This document shows, in pieces, positions 17,293 to 27,011 of a DNA stretch of 47,782 nucleotides (positions are counted from its first letter, which is position 1; every line of letters begins with the position of its first letter). Below the pieces are notes generated by a model that was not told the DNA's origin, did no database searches, and saw only the letters and a list, made by a program, of their open reading frames with translations. Source of the stretch: Magnetovibrio sp. (lineage in GTDB: Bacteria > Pseudomonadota > Alphaproteobacteria > Rhodospirillales > Casp-alpha2); the NCBI GenBank assembly GCA_002722175.1, contig PBKU01000023.1, forward strand, positions 1 to 47,782, given 5' to 3'. Both the position numbers and the translations under genes were made by a program.

Positions 17293-17801
17293 ATTCTCAG
17301 GCGACGCCTTTTTGATGAAATGATTCCGGAATTAATTCCTCCCCAGCTCAATTCACCAAACAATCTTCCATATTCAATTTTTGGGCAGCGATCCATAACA
17401 ATTTCAAGACCTGCGAGTTCACCCTCCATGCATGCGGAAGCATTACGAACGCCAAGCTGCATCCAAACCACTTGGATTTTTTTTTCATCAATAAGTGGGA
17501 TTGTCTGGCCGACAATTTCTTTTGCCGCAATAGAATTTCTAAAAATATCAACCATCTGAAAAGTTTGGGGAACTTCTGACAGGCTGCTATATACAGTCTC
17601 TCCCAATATCTCTTTACCTGCATAACCAGGATTAACCGGGATTACCTGATATCCTTTTTGCTGTAAATATTTCATAACAAAATTTGACGGTCGGACCCAG
17701 TTCGGACTTGCACCTACCATTGCAATTGTTCGGACCTTTTGAAGAATGTTTAGAATCATTTCGTCGGGATAGAATAGTGAATGTGGACGTTTGGAGGCCA
17801 T
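17289..17801 (-). CDS. CoA-binding domain protein (YccU-like)
   Basis: Small Rossmann-fold protein of the CoA_binding_2 family, 170 aa from this start. KVRTIAMVGASPNWVRPSNFVMKYLQQKGYQVIPVNPGYAGKEILGETVYSSLSEVP is the nucleotide-binding half, and VVWMQLGVRN with the cysteine-bearing ASACMEGELAGLEIVMDRCPKIEY is the second half. Members bind CoA, but their role is mostly unknown. I chose the ATG at 17801. The longest frame starts at GTG 17822, which would overlap the upstream hydratase-like gene. It sits between that gene and metY, coupled to metY by an ATGA overlap, so the three genes form one minus-strand operon. Confidence 0.83.
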   Translation of the reverse strand: MASKRPHSLFYPDEMILNILQKVRTIAMVGASPNWVRPSNFVMKYLQQKGYQVIPVNPGYAGKEILGETVYSSLSEVPQTFQMVDIFRNSIAAKEIVGQTIPLIDEKKIQVVWMQLGVRNASACMEGELAGLEIVMDRCPKIEYGRLFGELSWGGINSGIISSKRRRLRI

Positions 17802-17806
17802 GTCCG

Positions 17807-18601
17807 TTATTTTGCCTTCCACTGCGGCAGAGGTTTCTTGGCGAGAAACGCGTCAATCCCCAATTTAGTTTCTTCATCCATCATGTTGCAGGTAATCGCT
17901 TCTGAAGCACGTTCATAAGCAGCTTCAATGCCCTCTTCGATTTGCTTGTAGAACAAATCTTTTCCTAGACCGATGGCAAAAGGTGATTTCTTTCTAATGC
18001 GTAACGCCAAATCCCTGACCGCCTCATCCAGGTTTCTTGAGGTTACTGCATGATTTATCAGTCCAATTCGAACAGCATCGGATGCACTGATAAGTTCCCC
18101 TGTAAGAAGAAGTTCCATTGCGTGCTTTCTCGATAAATTTCTAGTTACTGCAACCATTGGTGTTGAGCAAAACAAACCAATGTTGATTCCTGAAGTTCCG
18201 AATTCAGCCCGATCAGAAGCAACAGCCAAGTCACATTGCGCCACAAGTTGGCAGCCAGCAGCAACAGCCGCCCCATGGACCTTTGCTATAACAGGTTGTG
18301 GAATTTTTGTAATTTTTATCATCATTCTTGAACACGTCTCGAAAAGGTTTTTGATGTATTTCTTCGAGGGATTCCTGCGCATCTCCGCAAGGTCATGACC
18401 TACACAAAATGCTTTTCCACTTGATTCGATAACGACTACCCGTATCTTCTTGTCCAGTGCAATATTTTCAAGTTCTCTGCATAGATTCTCCAGCAACTCA
18501 ATTGATAATAGATTATAATCGGGCCTGTTAAGTCTTAACGATACTATCCCGTCAGAATCATGGCGAAGAAGAGTGGGTTTTCTGTTAGCATTATCCGGCA
18601 T
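17807..18601 (-). CDS. Enoyl-CoA hydratase/isomerase-family protein, ECHDC3-like
   Basis: 264-aa crotonase-fold protein. The oxyanion-hole segments are present (GKAFCVGHDL near 62-71 and VHGAAVAAGCQLVAQCDLAVAS at 108-129), but both catalytic glutamates of true enoyl-CoA hydratase are missing. The first position is Q118 (AGCQL) and the second lies in TSGINIGLFCSTP without glutamate. This pattern is shared with animal ECHDC3. It may bind or act on acyl-CoAs without hydratase activity. It is the first gene of a minus-strand operon with a CoA-binding protein and metY, and diverges from the leucine degradation cluster. The ATG at 18601 is followed at once by family sequence. Confidence 0.85.
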   Translation of the reverse strand: MPDNANRKPTLLRHDSDGIVSLRLNRPDYNLLSIELLENLCRELENIALDKKIRVVVIESSGKAFCVGHDLAEMRRNPSKKYIKNLFETCSRMMIKITKIPQPVIAKVHGAAVAAGCQLVAQCDLAVASDRAEFGTSGINIGLFCSTPMVAVTRNLSRKHAMELLLTGELISASDAVRIGLINHAVTSRNLDEAVRDLALRIRKKSPFAIGLGKDLFYKQIEEGIEAAYERASEAITCNMMDEETKLGIDAFLAKKPLPQWKAK

Positions 18602-18736
18602 GTTTGCACCTGTGCGAAGTGGTAAGTTTTTTGTCTGCAGTGAAAGTTTGGCAATTAAATATAAAAATCCTTTCTTACTAATCTTTTCGCATAAATTATT
18701 TATTACATCAAACGGGTTTCTAGCAGATGCAGTTAA

Positions 18737-18758
18737 TTGACGTTAACGTAAGCGTTAA
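18737..18758. promoter_or_regulatory. Palindromic operator candidate, LiuR-like
   Basis: Two overlapping inverted repeats: the perfect palindrome ACGTTAACGT at 18740-18749, and TTAACG-TAAG-CGTTAA at 18743-18758. The core TTGACGTTAACGTAA resembles, from memory, operators of LiuR, the MerR-type regulator of branched-chain amino acid breakdown. It lies 55-76 bases before the isovaleryl-CoA dehydrogenase start and about 140 before the divergent hydratase-like gene. No MerR-family gene is in the window, so the binding factor is inferred. Confidence 0.55.
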
Positions 18759-18812
18759 ATATTATAACAAGAAGAAAAATTATTTCTTAATGTAAATAGG
18801 GACTGGGCAAAA

Positions 18813-19985
18813 ATGCTTACCAACTCAAGCTTAACAATTGACTTTCTGTTCAGTGACGAGAGTAAGCTTTTGCAAGAAGAAATCCAAAGATTTGCTGCTC
18901 AAGAGATAGCCCCCTTAGCTGCGCAAATTGATAAAGATAATGAATTTCCGGCTGATCTCTGGCGTAAAATGGGAAAGCTGGGCTTGTTGGGAATAACGGC
19001 AGATGAAAAATATGGTGGTTCGGGACTTGGGTATTTAGAGCATTGCATTGCAATGGCAGAAATCAGCCGGGCTTCCGCTTCTGTTGGTTTGTCCTATGGC
19101 GCGCATTCAAATTTGTGCGTTAATCAAATTCAACTTAATGGAAATAAGGAACAAAGAGATCGATATTTACCGAAATTAATTTCAGGGGAACAAGTCGGTG
19201 CCTTGGCCATGAGTGAAACTGAGGCCGGGTCTGACGTGGTTTCAATGCAGTTGTCGGCAAAAAAAAACGGGGATCGTTTTATTTTAAATGGGCATAAGAT
19301 GTGGATTACTAATGGTCCTGATGCAAGTATTATAGTTGTTTATGCAAAGACCGGTAGAAGGGATGCGCCGGAAAATATCACTGCATTTTTGGTTGAGAGC
19401 CAATTTAAGGGTTTCAACGCAATGCAGAAGCTGGACAAACTTGGGATGAGAGGATCCAATACGTGTCAATTAATTTTTGATGATTGCGAAGTTCCTGAAG
19501 AAAATATTCTTGGAGGTTTAGGGCAAGGGGTAAAAGTCTTGATGAGTGGTCTAGACTTCGAGCGAACCGTTTTATCGGCAGGGCCTCTAGGTATTATGCA
19601 GGCATGTTGGGATATTGTTGTCCCATATGTGCAGAATAGAACGCAGTTTGGTGTTCCCGTGGGAACCTTTCAATTAATGCAAGGTAAGCTTGCGGATATG
19701 TATTCGACTATGAATGCATGCAAAGCATATGTGTTCGCAGTGGCCCGGGCTTGCGATCTCGGCCGAATGACAAGGAAGGATGCGGCTAGTGTAATTCTTT
19801 TTGCAAGTGAAAAGGCAACCTGGATGGCGCTTGAGGCTATTCAGTGTCTAGGAGGGTACGGTTATATCAACGAGAGTGAAGTGGGGAGGCTGCTCAGGGA
19901 TGCAAAACTCTATGAAATCGGCGCCGGAACATCAGAAATCCGTCGTTGGCTTATTGGAAGAGAAATATTTGAAGAAACATTCTAG
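18813..19985 (+). CDS. liuA: Isovaleryl-CoA dehydrogenase
   Basis: 390-aa FAD enzyme oxidising isovaleryl-CoA to 3-methylcrotonyl-CoA, the first committed step of leucine breakdown. Acyl-CoA dehydrogenase signatures are [13 protein letters not shown] and the C-terminal [42 protein letters not shown]. The base is placed as in isovaleryl-CoA dehydrogenases: E250 in [14 protein letters not shown], rather than in the C-terminal position used by most of the superfamily (there IGAGTSE has glycine). It is the first gene of the plus-strand leucine cluster, just after the palindromic operator candidate. The thiolase gene follows after 52 bases. Confidence 0.93.
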   Translation: MLTNSSLTIDFLFSDESKLLQEEIQRFAAQEIAPLAAQIDKDNEFPADLWRKMGKLGLLGITADEKYGGSGLGYLEHCIAMAEISRASASVGLSYGAHSNLCVNQIQLNGNKEQRDRYLPKLISGEQVGALAMSETEAGSDVVSMQLSAKKNGDRFILNGHKMWITNGPDASIIVVYAKTGRRDAPENITAFLVESQFKGFNAMQKLDKLGMRGSNTCQLIFDDCEVPEENILGGLGQGVKVLMSGLDFERTVLSAGPLGIMQACWDIVVPYVQNRTQFGVPVGTFQLMQGKLADMYSTMNACKAYVFAVARACDLGRMTRKDAASVILFASEKATWMALEAIQCLGGYGYINESEVGRLLRDAKLYEIGAGTSEIRRWLIGREIFEETF

Positions 19986-20037
19986 TATTGTCAAAACAAG
20001 AAATCTTTTTTAACACTGGCCTGTAAGGAAAACGAAC

Positions 20038-21225
20038 ATGCTTGAAAACCCCGTAGTAATTGTAGGAATGGCAAGAACCCCAATAGGTGCATTTCAGGGA
20101 GCGCTATCGTCCGCGACTGCTCCAGAGTTGGGTGGAGTAGCGATTAAGGAAGCAGTCAAGAGAGCTGGGCTTCAATCTGACGAGGTTGATGATGTTGTTA
20201 TGGGGTTATGTTTGTTTGCCGGGCTTAAGCAGGCCCCAGCCCGCCAAGCGGCCCATGAGGCAGGAATTCCATGGGAAGCTGGATGCACTACGCTATCAAA
20301 AATGTGTGGCTCTGGAATGAAGGCAACAATGATTGCACACGACAATATCCTTGCGGGGTCTCACCAGATTATGGTTGCAGGGGGAATGGAAAGTATGTCG
20401 AATGCTCCATACCTTTTGCCTAAGGCAAGAAACGGCTATCGACTTGGGCATCGTAGTGTTTTGGATCATATGTTCATTGACGGACTTGAAGACGCTTATG
20501 AGGAGGGAAAATTGATGGGGTCATTTGCCGAAGATACGGCTGAACACTACCAATTTACGCGTCATGCACAGGATTCCTATGCGATAGAATCTCTCAATAG
20601 AGCAATAACTGCCAGTAAAGACGGATCATTTAAGGATGAAATTGCACCCGTAGTAATTAAAACCAAAAAAGGAGAAGAAACAATATGTACTGACGAACAG
20701 CCCAAGTTGGCAAATATAGAAAAAATATTTCAACTTAAACCTGCATTTCGAAAAAATGGTACCGTAACTCCTGCAAATTCTTCGTCGATCTCTGATGGTT
20801 CGTCCGCTCTTGTTCTTATGCGAATGTCAGAAGCAAGGAAGAAGAAGATTGACCCAATTGCTATAATCCATGCACATGCGTCTCATTCTCAAGAACCAAA
20901 TTGGTTTACAACAGCTCCGATAGGGGCAATCCGGAAGGTCCTGGAAAAGTCAGGATGGAATAAAAAAGAGGTTGAATTGTTTGAAATTAATGAAGCATTT
21001 GCTGTGGTGGCTATGGCAGCAATGCGTGACTTAGATATCCCTCATGACAAGGTGAATATTCATGGTGGCGCATGTGCTCTTGGCCATCCAGTTGGAGCTA
21101 CAGGTGCAAGAATAGTTATTACTCTTCTCAATGCTTTAAAAAAATATGGCCTTAAAAAGGGTGTGGCTTCATTGTGTATTGGCGGTGGAGAGGGAACAGC
21201 TTTGTCAATCGAGAGAATTAGTTAA
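20038..21225 (+). CDS. Acetyl-CoA C-acetyltransferase (thiolase)
   Basis: 395-aa thiolase catalysing interconversion of acetoacetyl-CoA and two acetyl-CoA. The nucleophile is C90 in LSKMCGSGMKA. NEAFAVVAM supplies the asparagine region, H350 lies in CALGHPVGATGAR, and C380 in LCIGGGEGTA is the acid/base cysteine. Length is normal for the biosynthetic/acetoacetyl-CoA type. GTAAGGAAA lies just upstream of the ATG. Placed second in the leucine cluster, it could finish the path after acetoacetate is activated. No CoA-transferase or acetoacetyl-CoA synthetase gene is seen in the window, so that step must be encoded elsewhere. Confidence 0.92.
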   Translation: MLENPVVIVGMARTPIGAFQGALSSATAPELGGVAIKEAVKRAGLQSDEVDDVVMGLCLFAGLKQAPARQAAHEAGIPWEAGCTTLSKMCGSGMKATMIAHDNILAGSHQIMVAGGMESMSNAPYLLPKARNGYRLGHRSVLDHMFIDGLEDAYEEGKLMGSFAEDTAEHYQFTRHAQDSYAIESLNRAITASKDGSFKDEIAPVVIKTKKGEETICTDEQPKLANIEKIFQLKPAFRKNGTVTPANSSSISDGSSALVLMRMSEARKKKIDPIAIIHAHASHSQEPNWFTTAPIGAIRKVLEKSGWNKKEVELFEINEAFAVVAMAAMRDLDIPHDKVNIHGGACALGHPVGATGARIVITLLNALKKYGLKKGVASLCIGGGEGTALSIERIS

Positions 21226-21303
21226 CCACCTAAATGTTATCTCTATTACAACAGCTGTAGAAAATAATAAACAACAAGAGTTAACCGTATGGAAGGAAAA
21301 GGA

Positions 21304-21906
21304 ATGAAAAATTCCATTGAATTCTATTTTGATTTTTCATCCGCATATTCATATTTTGCTGCTTCAAAGATAGATGATCTAGCTGTCGAATTTGAGCGAC
21401 CAGTAATCTGGAAACCGTTCATGCTAGGTGCCGCAATGAAGCTGACAGGCAATGTTCCGTTGACGGAGCAACCAATAAAGAGGGAGTATTGCAAGAATGA
21501 CTGGATACGACTTGCAAAGTTTCAGGGATTGCCTTGGATTCTTCCAAAAAACTTTCCAATAGCAACAGTTGCGGCGGCAAGAGGTTTCTATTGGATTGAC
21601 CAAACCAACAGTAGTTCAGCTAAGCAATTTGCGCGGGGTTGCTTCCATAAATATTTTGGCGAAGGTATCGATATTTCTAAACTTGAAATCATTGCAGATA
21701 TAGCAGAAAGTGAGGGTTTTGCGCGCAGTGCTTTTTTAAGCGCAATTCAAGAACCGCACATAAAAAAAATATTAAAAGAAAAAACAGACGAAGCAATAAA
21801 AAGGGGCATGTTTGGTGCTCCATTTTTCGTTGTTGGCAATGAAATGTTTTGGGGAGCTGATCGTTTATGGATGCTTCGACATTGGTTAAAACGTGAATCA
21901 TGGTAG
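21304..21906 (+). CDS. 2-hydroxychromene-2-carboxylate isomerase-family protein (DsbA fold)
   Basis: 200-aa thioredoxin-fold protein of the NahD/kappa-GST group. It begins IEFYFDFSSAYSYFAASKID, with the usual serine in place of a redox CXXC. KPFMLGAAMKLTG, NDWIRLAKFQGLPW and the C-terminal RGMFGAPFFVVGNEMFWGADRLWML, with the cis-proline, complete the signature. Members isomerise 2-hydroxychromene-2-carboxylate using glutathione, but many act on unknown substrates. I chose the ATG at 21304, which has GGAAGG six bases upstream, over the ATG at 21289. It lies inside the leucine cluster, 10 bases before the rhodanese gene, where no naphthalene pathway is visible, so the real substrate probably differs. 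Confidence 0.83.
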   Translation: MKNSIEFYFDFSSAYSYFAASKIDDLAVEFERPVIWKPFMLGAAMKLTGNVPLTEQPIKREYCKNDWIRLAKFQGLPWILPKNFPIATVAAARGFYWIDQTNSSSAKQFARGCFHKYFGEGIDISKLEIIADIAESEGFARSAFLSAIQEPHIKKILKEKTDEAIKRGMFGAPFFVVGNEMFWGADRLWMLRHWLKRESW

Positions 21907-21916
21907 GGGATAATAG

Positions 21917-22327
21917 ATGAGGTTGAAAAAAGGGGTAAGGGAACTAGTTTCTGAAGCTGAGAAGGAAATATCTTCAATGGCCGTAAATGAAGCCGTAAAA
22001 AATCATGGGAAGGACAACTTTATTTTTGTAGATATCAGGGATGTACGGGAGTTGGAAAGAGATGGGATGATACCGGGCGCTTTCCATGCTCCGAGAGGTC
22101 TGCTGGAGTTCTGGGTAGATCCTGACAGTCCGTATTATAAAGATATATTTGGTGATCCGCAAAAAACATACATTCTATACTGTGCATCAGCATGGCGCTC
22201 TGCACTTGCAACAAAGGCATTAAAGGACATGGGATTAGAGAATGTAGTTCATTTTGCCGGTGGGCTGAAGGGTTGGAAGGAGGTTGGTGGCCCAATAGCA
22301 CAAAAGGCTATCCGAAATAAAAATTAA
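21917..22327 (+). CDS. Rhodanese-like sulfurtransferase domain protein
   Basis: Single-domain rhodanese, 136 aa. FVDIRDVRELERDGMIPGAFHAPRGLLEFWVD is the family start. The active-site loop is C89-ASAWR-S, matching the C-X4-R persulfide loop, and GLENVVHFAGGLKGWKEVGGPI is the C-terminal signature. It would carry or transfer sulfane sulfur in the cytoplasm. It starts 10 bases after the isomerase-family gene, so the two are probably cotranscribed within the leucine cluster. Its tie to leucine breakdown is not obvious. The gap to the carboxylase gene is 65 bases. Confidence 0.9.
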   Translation: MRLKKGVRELVSEAEKEISSMAVNEAVKNHGKDNFIFVDIRDVRELERDGMIPGAFHAPRGLLEFWVDPDSPYYKDIFGDPQKTYILYCASAWRSALATKALKDMGLENVVHFAGGLKGWKEVGGPIAQKAIRNKN

Positions 22328-22392
22328 TTTTTGAATTTGATTGACAAAAAAGTTTCATCTTCAAAATCAATGCTGAGCTCAAAGGAACAAAT

Positions 22393-24000
22393 ATGCCGGT
22401 TATCAAATCCAATATTGATGTGCAATCGGACGAGTTTATCAGTAATAAAAAAAACATGGTAGAGCTTGTTAAAGAACTAAAATCATCGATTGATCGAATT
22501 AAAAAGGGTGGTAGTCGAAGGGCCCGAAAAAAACATATGGAGCGGGGGAAGTTGTTGGTACATGATCGTATAAGAAACCTTATCGATCCGGGGGCCCCTT
22601 TTCTTGAATTCAGCCAGTTTGCTGGTTTTAAAACCTACAGGGATAATTTGCCGTCAGGTGGAATCATAACTGGAATCGGTCCGATAAACGGAACTGAATG
22701 CGTGGTGATAGCAAACGACGCAACAGTTAAAGGAGGAACATATTATCCTATTACAGTAAAAAAACATCTCCGTGCACAGGAGATTGCAAGAGAAAACAAC
22801 CTCCCTTGCATATATCTAGTCGATTCCGGCGGTGCATTTTTACCAGCGCAAGACGAGGTGTTCCCTGACAGGGAGCATTTTGGGAGGATCTTTTATAATC
22901 AATCAAGAATGAGTGCATTAGGCATACCGCAAATTTCGGTAGTAATGGGTTCGTGTACTGCGGGTGGAGCGTATATACCAGCAATGTCGGATGAAAGCAT
23001 TATTGTGAGAAACCAAGGCTCAATATTTTTAGGAGGGCCTCCTTTAGTAAAGGCAGCAACAGGTGAGATTATCTCAACGGAAGAATTGGGGGGGGCGGTT
23101 TTGCATTCTGAAACATCTGGTCTCACTGATCATATCGCTGAGAATGATATACACGCGCTTGAAATAGCTAGGCGGTCGGTAGACAATTTTAACAGAAAAA
23201 AAATAACTGAGCTTTCCTTGCGCGATCCAATAGACCCACTTTTTAATCCCGAGGACATTTACGGGATTATTTCTCGGGACCTGAAAAAGAATTTTAAAAT
23301 TTATGAAATCTTATCGCGCATCTTAGACGGCTCACTCTTTGATGAATTTAAAAGGCTTTATGGCAATACTCTGGTTTGCGGATTTGGTCATATTTTTGGT
23401 TATCCTGTAGGTCTAATTGCCAACAATGGTATTCTTTTTTCAGACGCTGCTAAAAAAGGCGCACATTTTGTGCAAATCTGCGCGCAACGTAAAATCCCTA
23501 TAGTTTTTCTTCAAAATATTGCAGGTTTTATGGTTGGCAAAAAATATGAATCAGAGGGCATAGCTAAACATGGAGCAAAATTAGTAGGTGCGGTTGCTTG
23601 TGCAGATATTCCAAAGTTTACCGTTATCATTGGTGGCAGTTTTGGCGCTGGTAATTATGGAATGTGTGGCCGAGGTTTTTCACCAAGATTTTTGTGGATG
23701 TGGCCTAATGCACGAATTTCCGTAATGGGAGGAGAACAAGCTTCATTGGTTTTATCAACAGTTAAACGCGATAGTCTGAAGCAACAGAACAAAAACTGGT
23801 CGAAAAATGCTGAAAAACGCTTTCAAAAAACAATTTTTGATCAGTATGAAAAACAAGGACATCCCTACTATTCATCCGCACGTTTATGGGATGATGGAAT
23901 AATTGATCCAGTTGAAACACGGAATGTACTTGCCTTAGGCATTTCTGCAGCGCTGAATAAGCCAATTAGTGATAGTAGTTTTGGTATATTCAGGATGTAG
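22393..24000 (+). CDS. liuB: Methylcrotonyl-CoA carboxylase carboxyltransferase subunit (beta)
   Basis: 535-aa carboxyltransferase subunit that moves the carboxyl group from biotin to 3-methylcrotonyl-CoA. Conserved regions are [89 protein letters not shown] and [19 protein letters not shown]. The second half has [27 protein letters not shown] and the [20 protein letters not shown] oxyanion region. These are methylcrotonyl- rather than propionyl-CoA carboxylase variants. AAAGGAAC lies before the ATG. The partner biotin subunit is at 24936, with the hydratase between, the usual liuB-liuC-liuD order. Confidence 0.94.
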   Translation: MPVIKSNIDVQSDEFISNKKNMVELVKELKSSIDRIKKGGSRRARKKHMERGKLLVHDRIRNLIDPGAPFLEFSQFAGFKTYRDNLPSGGIITGIGPINGTECVVIANDATVKGGTYYPITVKKHLRAQEIARENNLPCIYLVDSGGAFLPAQDEVFPDREHFGRIFYNQSRMSALGIPQISVVMGSCTAGGAYIPAMSDESIIVRNQGSIFLGGPPLVKAATGEIISTEELGGAVLHSETSGLTDHIAENDIHALEIARRSVDNFNRKKITELSLRDPIDPLFNPEDIYGIISRDLKKNFKIYEILSRILDGSLFDEFKRLYGNTLVCGFGHIFGYPVGLIANNGILFSDAAKKGAHFVQICAQRKIPIVFLQNIAGFMVGKKYESEGIAKHGAKLVGAVACADIPKFTVIIGGSFGAGNYGMCGRGFSPRFLWMWPNARISVMGGEQASLVLSTVKRDSLKQQNKNWSKNAEKRFQKTIFDQYEKQGHPYYSSARLWDDGIIDPVETRNVLALGISAALNKPISDSSFGIFRM

Positions 24001-24035
24001 ATTATACAGAAACTCCACCCTAGAGGTAAGTTCAA

Positions 24036-24860
24036 GTGAGAAATTCAGATAGCAAGAAAGACTTAGAGTCAACTCCCTTGATTTCCAAGGTTGATCAACG
24101 GGGAATCAACCGGTTAATTTTATCGCGCCCAGCAGTTCGCAATGCATTTGACGAGGTTCTGGTTGATGAGTTCGTTAAACATCTGAAATACGCCAAAAAC
24201 AATGATTATATCCGTGTTTTAGTAATAGAATCTGTGGGGGAAACGTTTTCTGCGGGAGCAGATTTAACTTGGATGAAACGGATGGCTGATTCTGGGCTTG
24301 ATGAAAACATCAAGGACGCAAGGAAGCTAGCTAATATGTTGCATATGCTAAATATTCTTGAAAAACCCGTGATTGCTAAAGTTCAGGGGTCTGCGTTTGG
24401 TGGAGGTGTAGGTTTAATTGCTGCATCTGATATTGCCATTGCTTCCAGTGAAGTCAAATTTTCCCTGCCAGAAGTTCGTTTAGGACTAATTCCAGCGACG
24501 ATAGCACCCTATGTAATTGATGCTATCGGGAGGCGGGCATCAAGCCGTTTGTTCTTGTCGGGTGAAACCTTTAGCGCTGAAGAGGCTAAAGATCTTGGTT
24601 TGGTGCATGAATGTGTCTCGCCTGAAAAACTTGATCTTCGAACTGAAGGCATGATCAACGATTTATTGATGTGTGCCCCCAAAGCGGTTGCTGAAGCAAA
24701 AAAGCTTATTCATTATTTATCCGATAACCACATTAAATCAAAATCACTTATTGAAGAAACGGCAAGACGAATAGCAAAAATTCGTTCATCTGATGAGGCA
24801 CGGGAAGGAATAAATTCGTTTCTCGAAAAACGCCCGGCTAACTGGACAAGAATAAAATGA
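24036..24860 (+). CDS. liuC: Methylglutaconyl-CoA hydratase (enoyl-CoA hydratase family)
   Basis: 274-aa crotonase-fold enzyme expected to hydrate 3-methylglutaconyl-CoA to HMG-CoA. Oxyanion segments are GETFSAGADLTWMKRM (68-83) and VQGSAFGGGVGLIAASDIAIAS (116-137). The second catalytic glutamate is present (E146 in SLPEVRLGLIPATI) while the first is replaced in GGGVGL, a feature I recall for bacterial LiuC proteins. The start is GTG at 24036 with GAGGTAAG eight bases upstream. Its place between the two methylcrotonyl-CoA carboxylase subunit genes supports the substrate assignment, which homology alone would not. Confidence 0.9.
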   Translation: MRNSDSKKDLESTPLISKVDQRGINRLILSRPAVRNAFDEVLVDEFVKHLKYAKNNDYIRVLVIESVGETFSAGADLTWMKRMADSGLDENIKDARKLANMLHMLNILEKPVIAKVQGSAFGGGVGLIAASDIAIASSEVKFSLPEVRLGLIPATIAPYVIDAIGRRASSRLFLSGETFSAEEAKDLGLVHECVSPEKLDLRTEGMINDLLMCAPKAVAEAKKLIHYLSDNHIKSKSLIEETARRIAKIRSSDEAREGINSFLEKRPANWTRIK

Positions 24861-24935
24861 TAATTTTAATTAAGTATTTTTCACAAACAAAATATCTACT
24901 TGTGCGGTTTTTGTTTCACCGATCTGTTGTTTATC

Positions 24936-26933
24936 ATGTTTAAAAAGATGCTCGTTGCAAATCGTGGGGAGATTGCGCGCCGGATCATCAAAACCGCTAA
25001 AGGCATGGGAATAACAACAGTGGCGGTCTACTCAGATGCAGATTCTGATGGGCTTCACGTTAAGGAAGCTGATGAGGCAATTTTTCTTGGTGAGGGGGCG
25101 CTGAGCAACAACTATTTGAATGTTAACGCCATTATCGATGCAATGCGATACAGTAAATCCGACGCTATCCACCCCGGATATGGATTCTTATCTGAAAACC
25201 ATAAGTTTGCTCGTGCTGTAAACGCCGCAGGTTTTATATTTGTTGGACCCTCAGCCGATACAATAGAATTAATGGGTCAAAAAGACTCGGCAAAACAGAT
25301 AATAAAAAACTCTGGTATATCTACTGTTCCTGGTTATTCAGCAAAACGTCAAGACTTAATTACTCTCGAGAGGGCGGCAAAAAGAATTGGATACCCACTT
25401 CTTATAAAAGCAACGGCAGGAGGCGGAGGCAGAGGAATGCGCCTAGTGCGATCTGCCAAGGAATTTCGAGAAACATTGACTCGTGTTAGGCACGAAGCTA
25501 GTTCTATATTTGGTAAAGATGCTGTAGTTTTAGAATCATTCCTGCCGAACGCCCGTCATATTGAGGTCCAAATATTTGGTGATTCCTTTAACAATATTGT
25601 TCATCTGTACGAGCGTGATTGTTCCGTCCAAAGGAAGTATCAAAAAATTGTTGAAGAAGCGCCAGCAGCAGGTGTTCATCAAAAGGTAAAACAATCACTA
25701 TATGACTCAGCACTTAAAATCGCGGAGCTTATAAATTACGTTGGAGCAGGAACAGTTGAATTTCTGCTAGATAAAAACAACAGATTCTATTTCATGGAAA
25801 TGAACACCCGCCTTCAGGTCGAGCATCCAGTTACTGAGGCAGTTACGGGACTTGATATTGTAGAGTGGCAATTAAGAATTGCGGCAGGGGAACAGCTGCC
25901 TCTCAGGCAGCACCAGATTCAATGCAGAGGACATTCCTTTGAGGCGCGAATATATGCTGAGTCTCCAAGCAATAAATTTTTACCTCAAACTGGAGTGATA
26001 ACCCATTTTGTTTTTCCTGAGTCATCGAACCTCAGGGTTGATGCCGCGATTGAGGAAGGAATGCACGTAACCAGGTATTATGATGGGCTTCTTGCAAAGT
26101 TAATAACGCATGCAGATAATAGAAAGAATGCTTTGAAAAAACTTGTGAGTGCTCTTGAAGGCTCGCATATTGTCGGAGTTTTGACAAATCGAACGTTTTT
26201 GTATTGGCTGCTTATGCAGCAAACCATTACTAATGCCGATACTCACACAGCTTGGATAGATAACCTCGATTGCAGTGCTAGCATCAGTTTAGGAAAAGCG
26301 ATGTCTATAGACTACATCTGTGCAGCGTTTCGGGTTCTTAATGATCGCAAAAACATAAAAGAAAAAAAAGCCAATTGTTCAAACGACCCTTTTTCCCCAT
26401 GGCATCATCAGGACGGTTGGAGGATTTTGGGTGCAAGCCCTCAAGTTATTGCTTTATCACCAAGCAAAAAAGATGAACCAAAAACAATTGAGGCAATCCC
26501 CCACGAGACGGGGTGGAAACTTTTCCTTAATAATAGAAAATTCTTTGTTTCTGGAAGAGTATGCGATAATGAAATCAAAGCACAGATAAATGATAAAGCT
26601 GTTAGTTGTTGGGTAATTCGTAGTGAGTCTTCAATTGATATAATTCGTGGCAAAAGACACTGTCAGTTAACATTAGATACAAATTACTCTTTCCCATCAG
26701 AAGAAAAGGAGAAAGATGGAAATTTGGTTGCGCCAATTTCAGGATTAGTAACAGAAATTTTTTCAGCGAAAAACGATATAGTGCAAAAAGGCACGCCGTT
26801 GTTGGCCATTGAGGCAATGAAAATGGAACATACTATTCCAGCTCCCTTTACAGGTAAAATTAAATCTATTTCATGTGTTGTTGGCCATAATGTTGAAGAG
26901 GGGACTTCACTGATGGTTCTTGATGTTACGTAA
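24936..26933 (+). CDS. liuD: Methylcrotonyl-CoA carboxylase biotin-containing subunit (alpha)
   Basis: 665-aa biotin carboxylase subunit. It starts MFKKMLVANRGEIARRIIKTAKGMG, has the ATP-grasp glycine loop KATAGGGGRGMRLV, the ERDCSVQRKYQKIVEEAPA motif and FMEMNTRLQVEHPVTEAVTGLD. The C-terminal biotinyl domain holds EAMKMEH with biotin lysine K629. It makes carboxybiotin and works with the 22393 subunit. The frame stays open upstream to an ATG at 25 codons' worth of unrelated residues or fewer (24900), but homology begins at the ATG at 24936. A middle section (about 475-590) is variable, as usual for this subunit. Confidence 0.94.
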   Translation: MFKKMLVANRGEIARRIIKTAKGMGITTVAVYSDADSDGLHVKEADEAIFLGEGALSNNYLNVNAIIDAMRYSKSDAIHPGYGFLSENHKFARAVNAAGFIFVGPSADTIELMGQKDSAKQIIKNSGISTVPGYSAKRQDLITLERAAKRIGYPLLIKATAGGGGRGMRLVRSAKEFRETLTRVRHEASSIFGKDAVVLESFLPNARHIEVQIFGDSFNNIVHLYERDCSVQRKYQKIVEEAPAAGVHQKVKQSLYDSALKIAELINYVGAGTVEFLLDKNNRFYFMEMNTRLQVEHPVTEAVTGLDIVEWQLRIAAGEQLPLRQHQIQCRGHSFEARIYAESPSNKFLPQTGVITHFVFPESSNLRVDAAIEEGMHVTRYYDGLLAKLITHADNRKNALKKLVSALEGSHIVGVLTNRTFLYWLLMQQTITNADTHTAWIDNLDCSASISLGKAMSIDYICAAFRVLNDRKNIKEKKANCSNDPFSPWHHQDGWRILGASPQVIALSPSKKDEPKTIEAIPHETGWKLFLNNRKFFVSGRVCDNEIKAQINDKAVSCWVIRSESSIDIIRGKRHCQLTLDTNYSFPSEEKEKDGNLVAPISGLVTEIFSAKNDIVQKGTPLLAIEAMKMEHTIPAPFTGKIKSISCVVGHNVEEGTSLMVLDVT

Positions 26934-27011
26934 ACTAAAAAAACCAGTCTAAAGTTTCCCTCTTTTTTAATGGATTGAAAAACCAATTGTATTAATGGAA
27001 TGGAGACCTTC

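Noticed and set aside
22341..22369. TTGACA-like -35 box before the carboxyltransferase gene
   Set aside because: The -10 position (AAATCA) is poor, and the gene is probably read from an upstream promoter.
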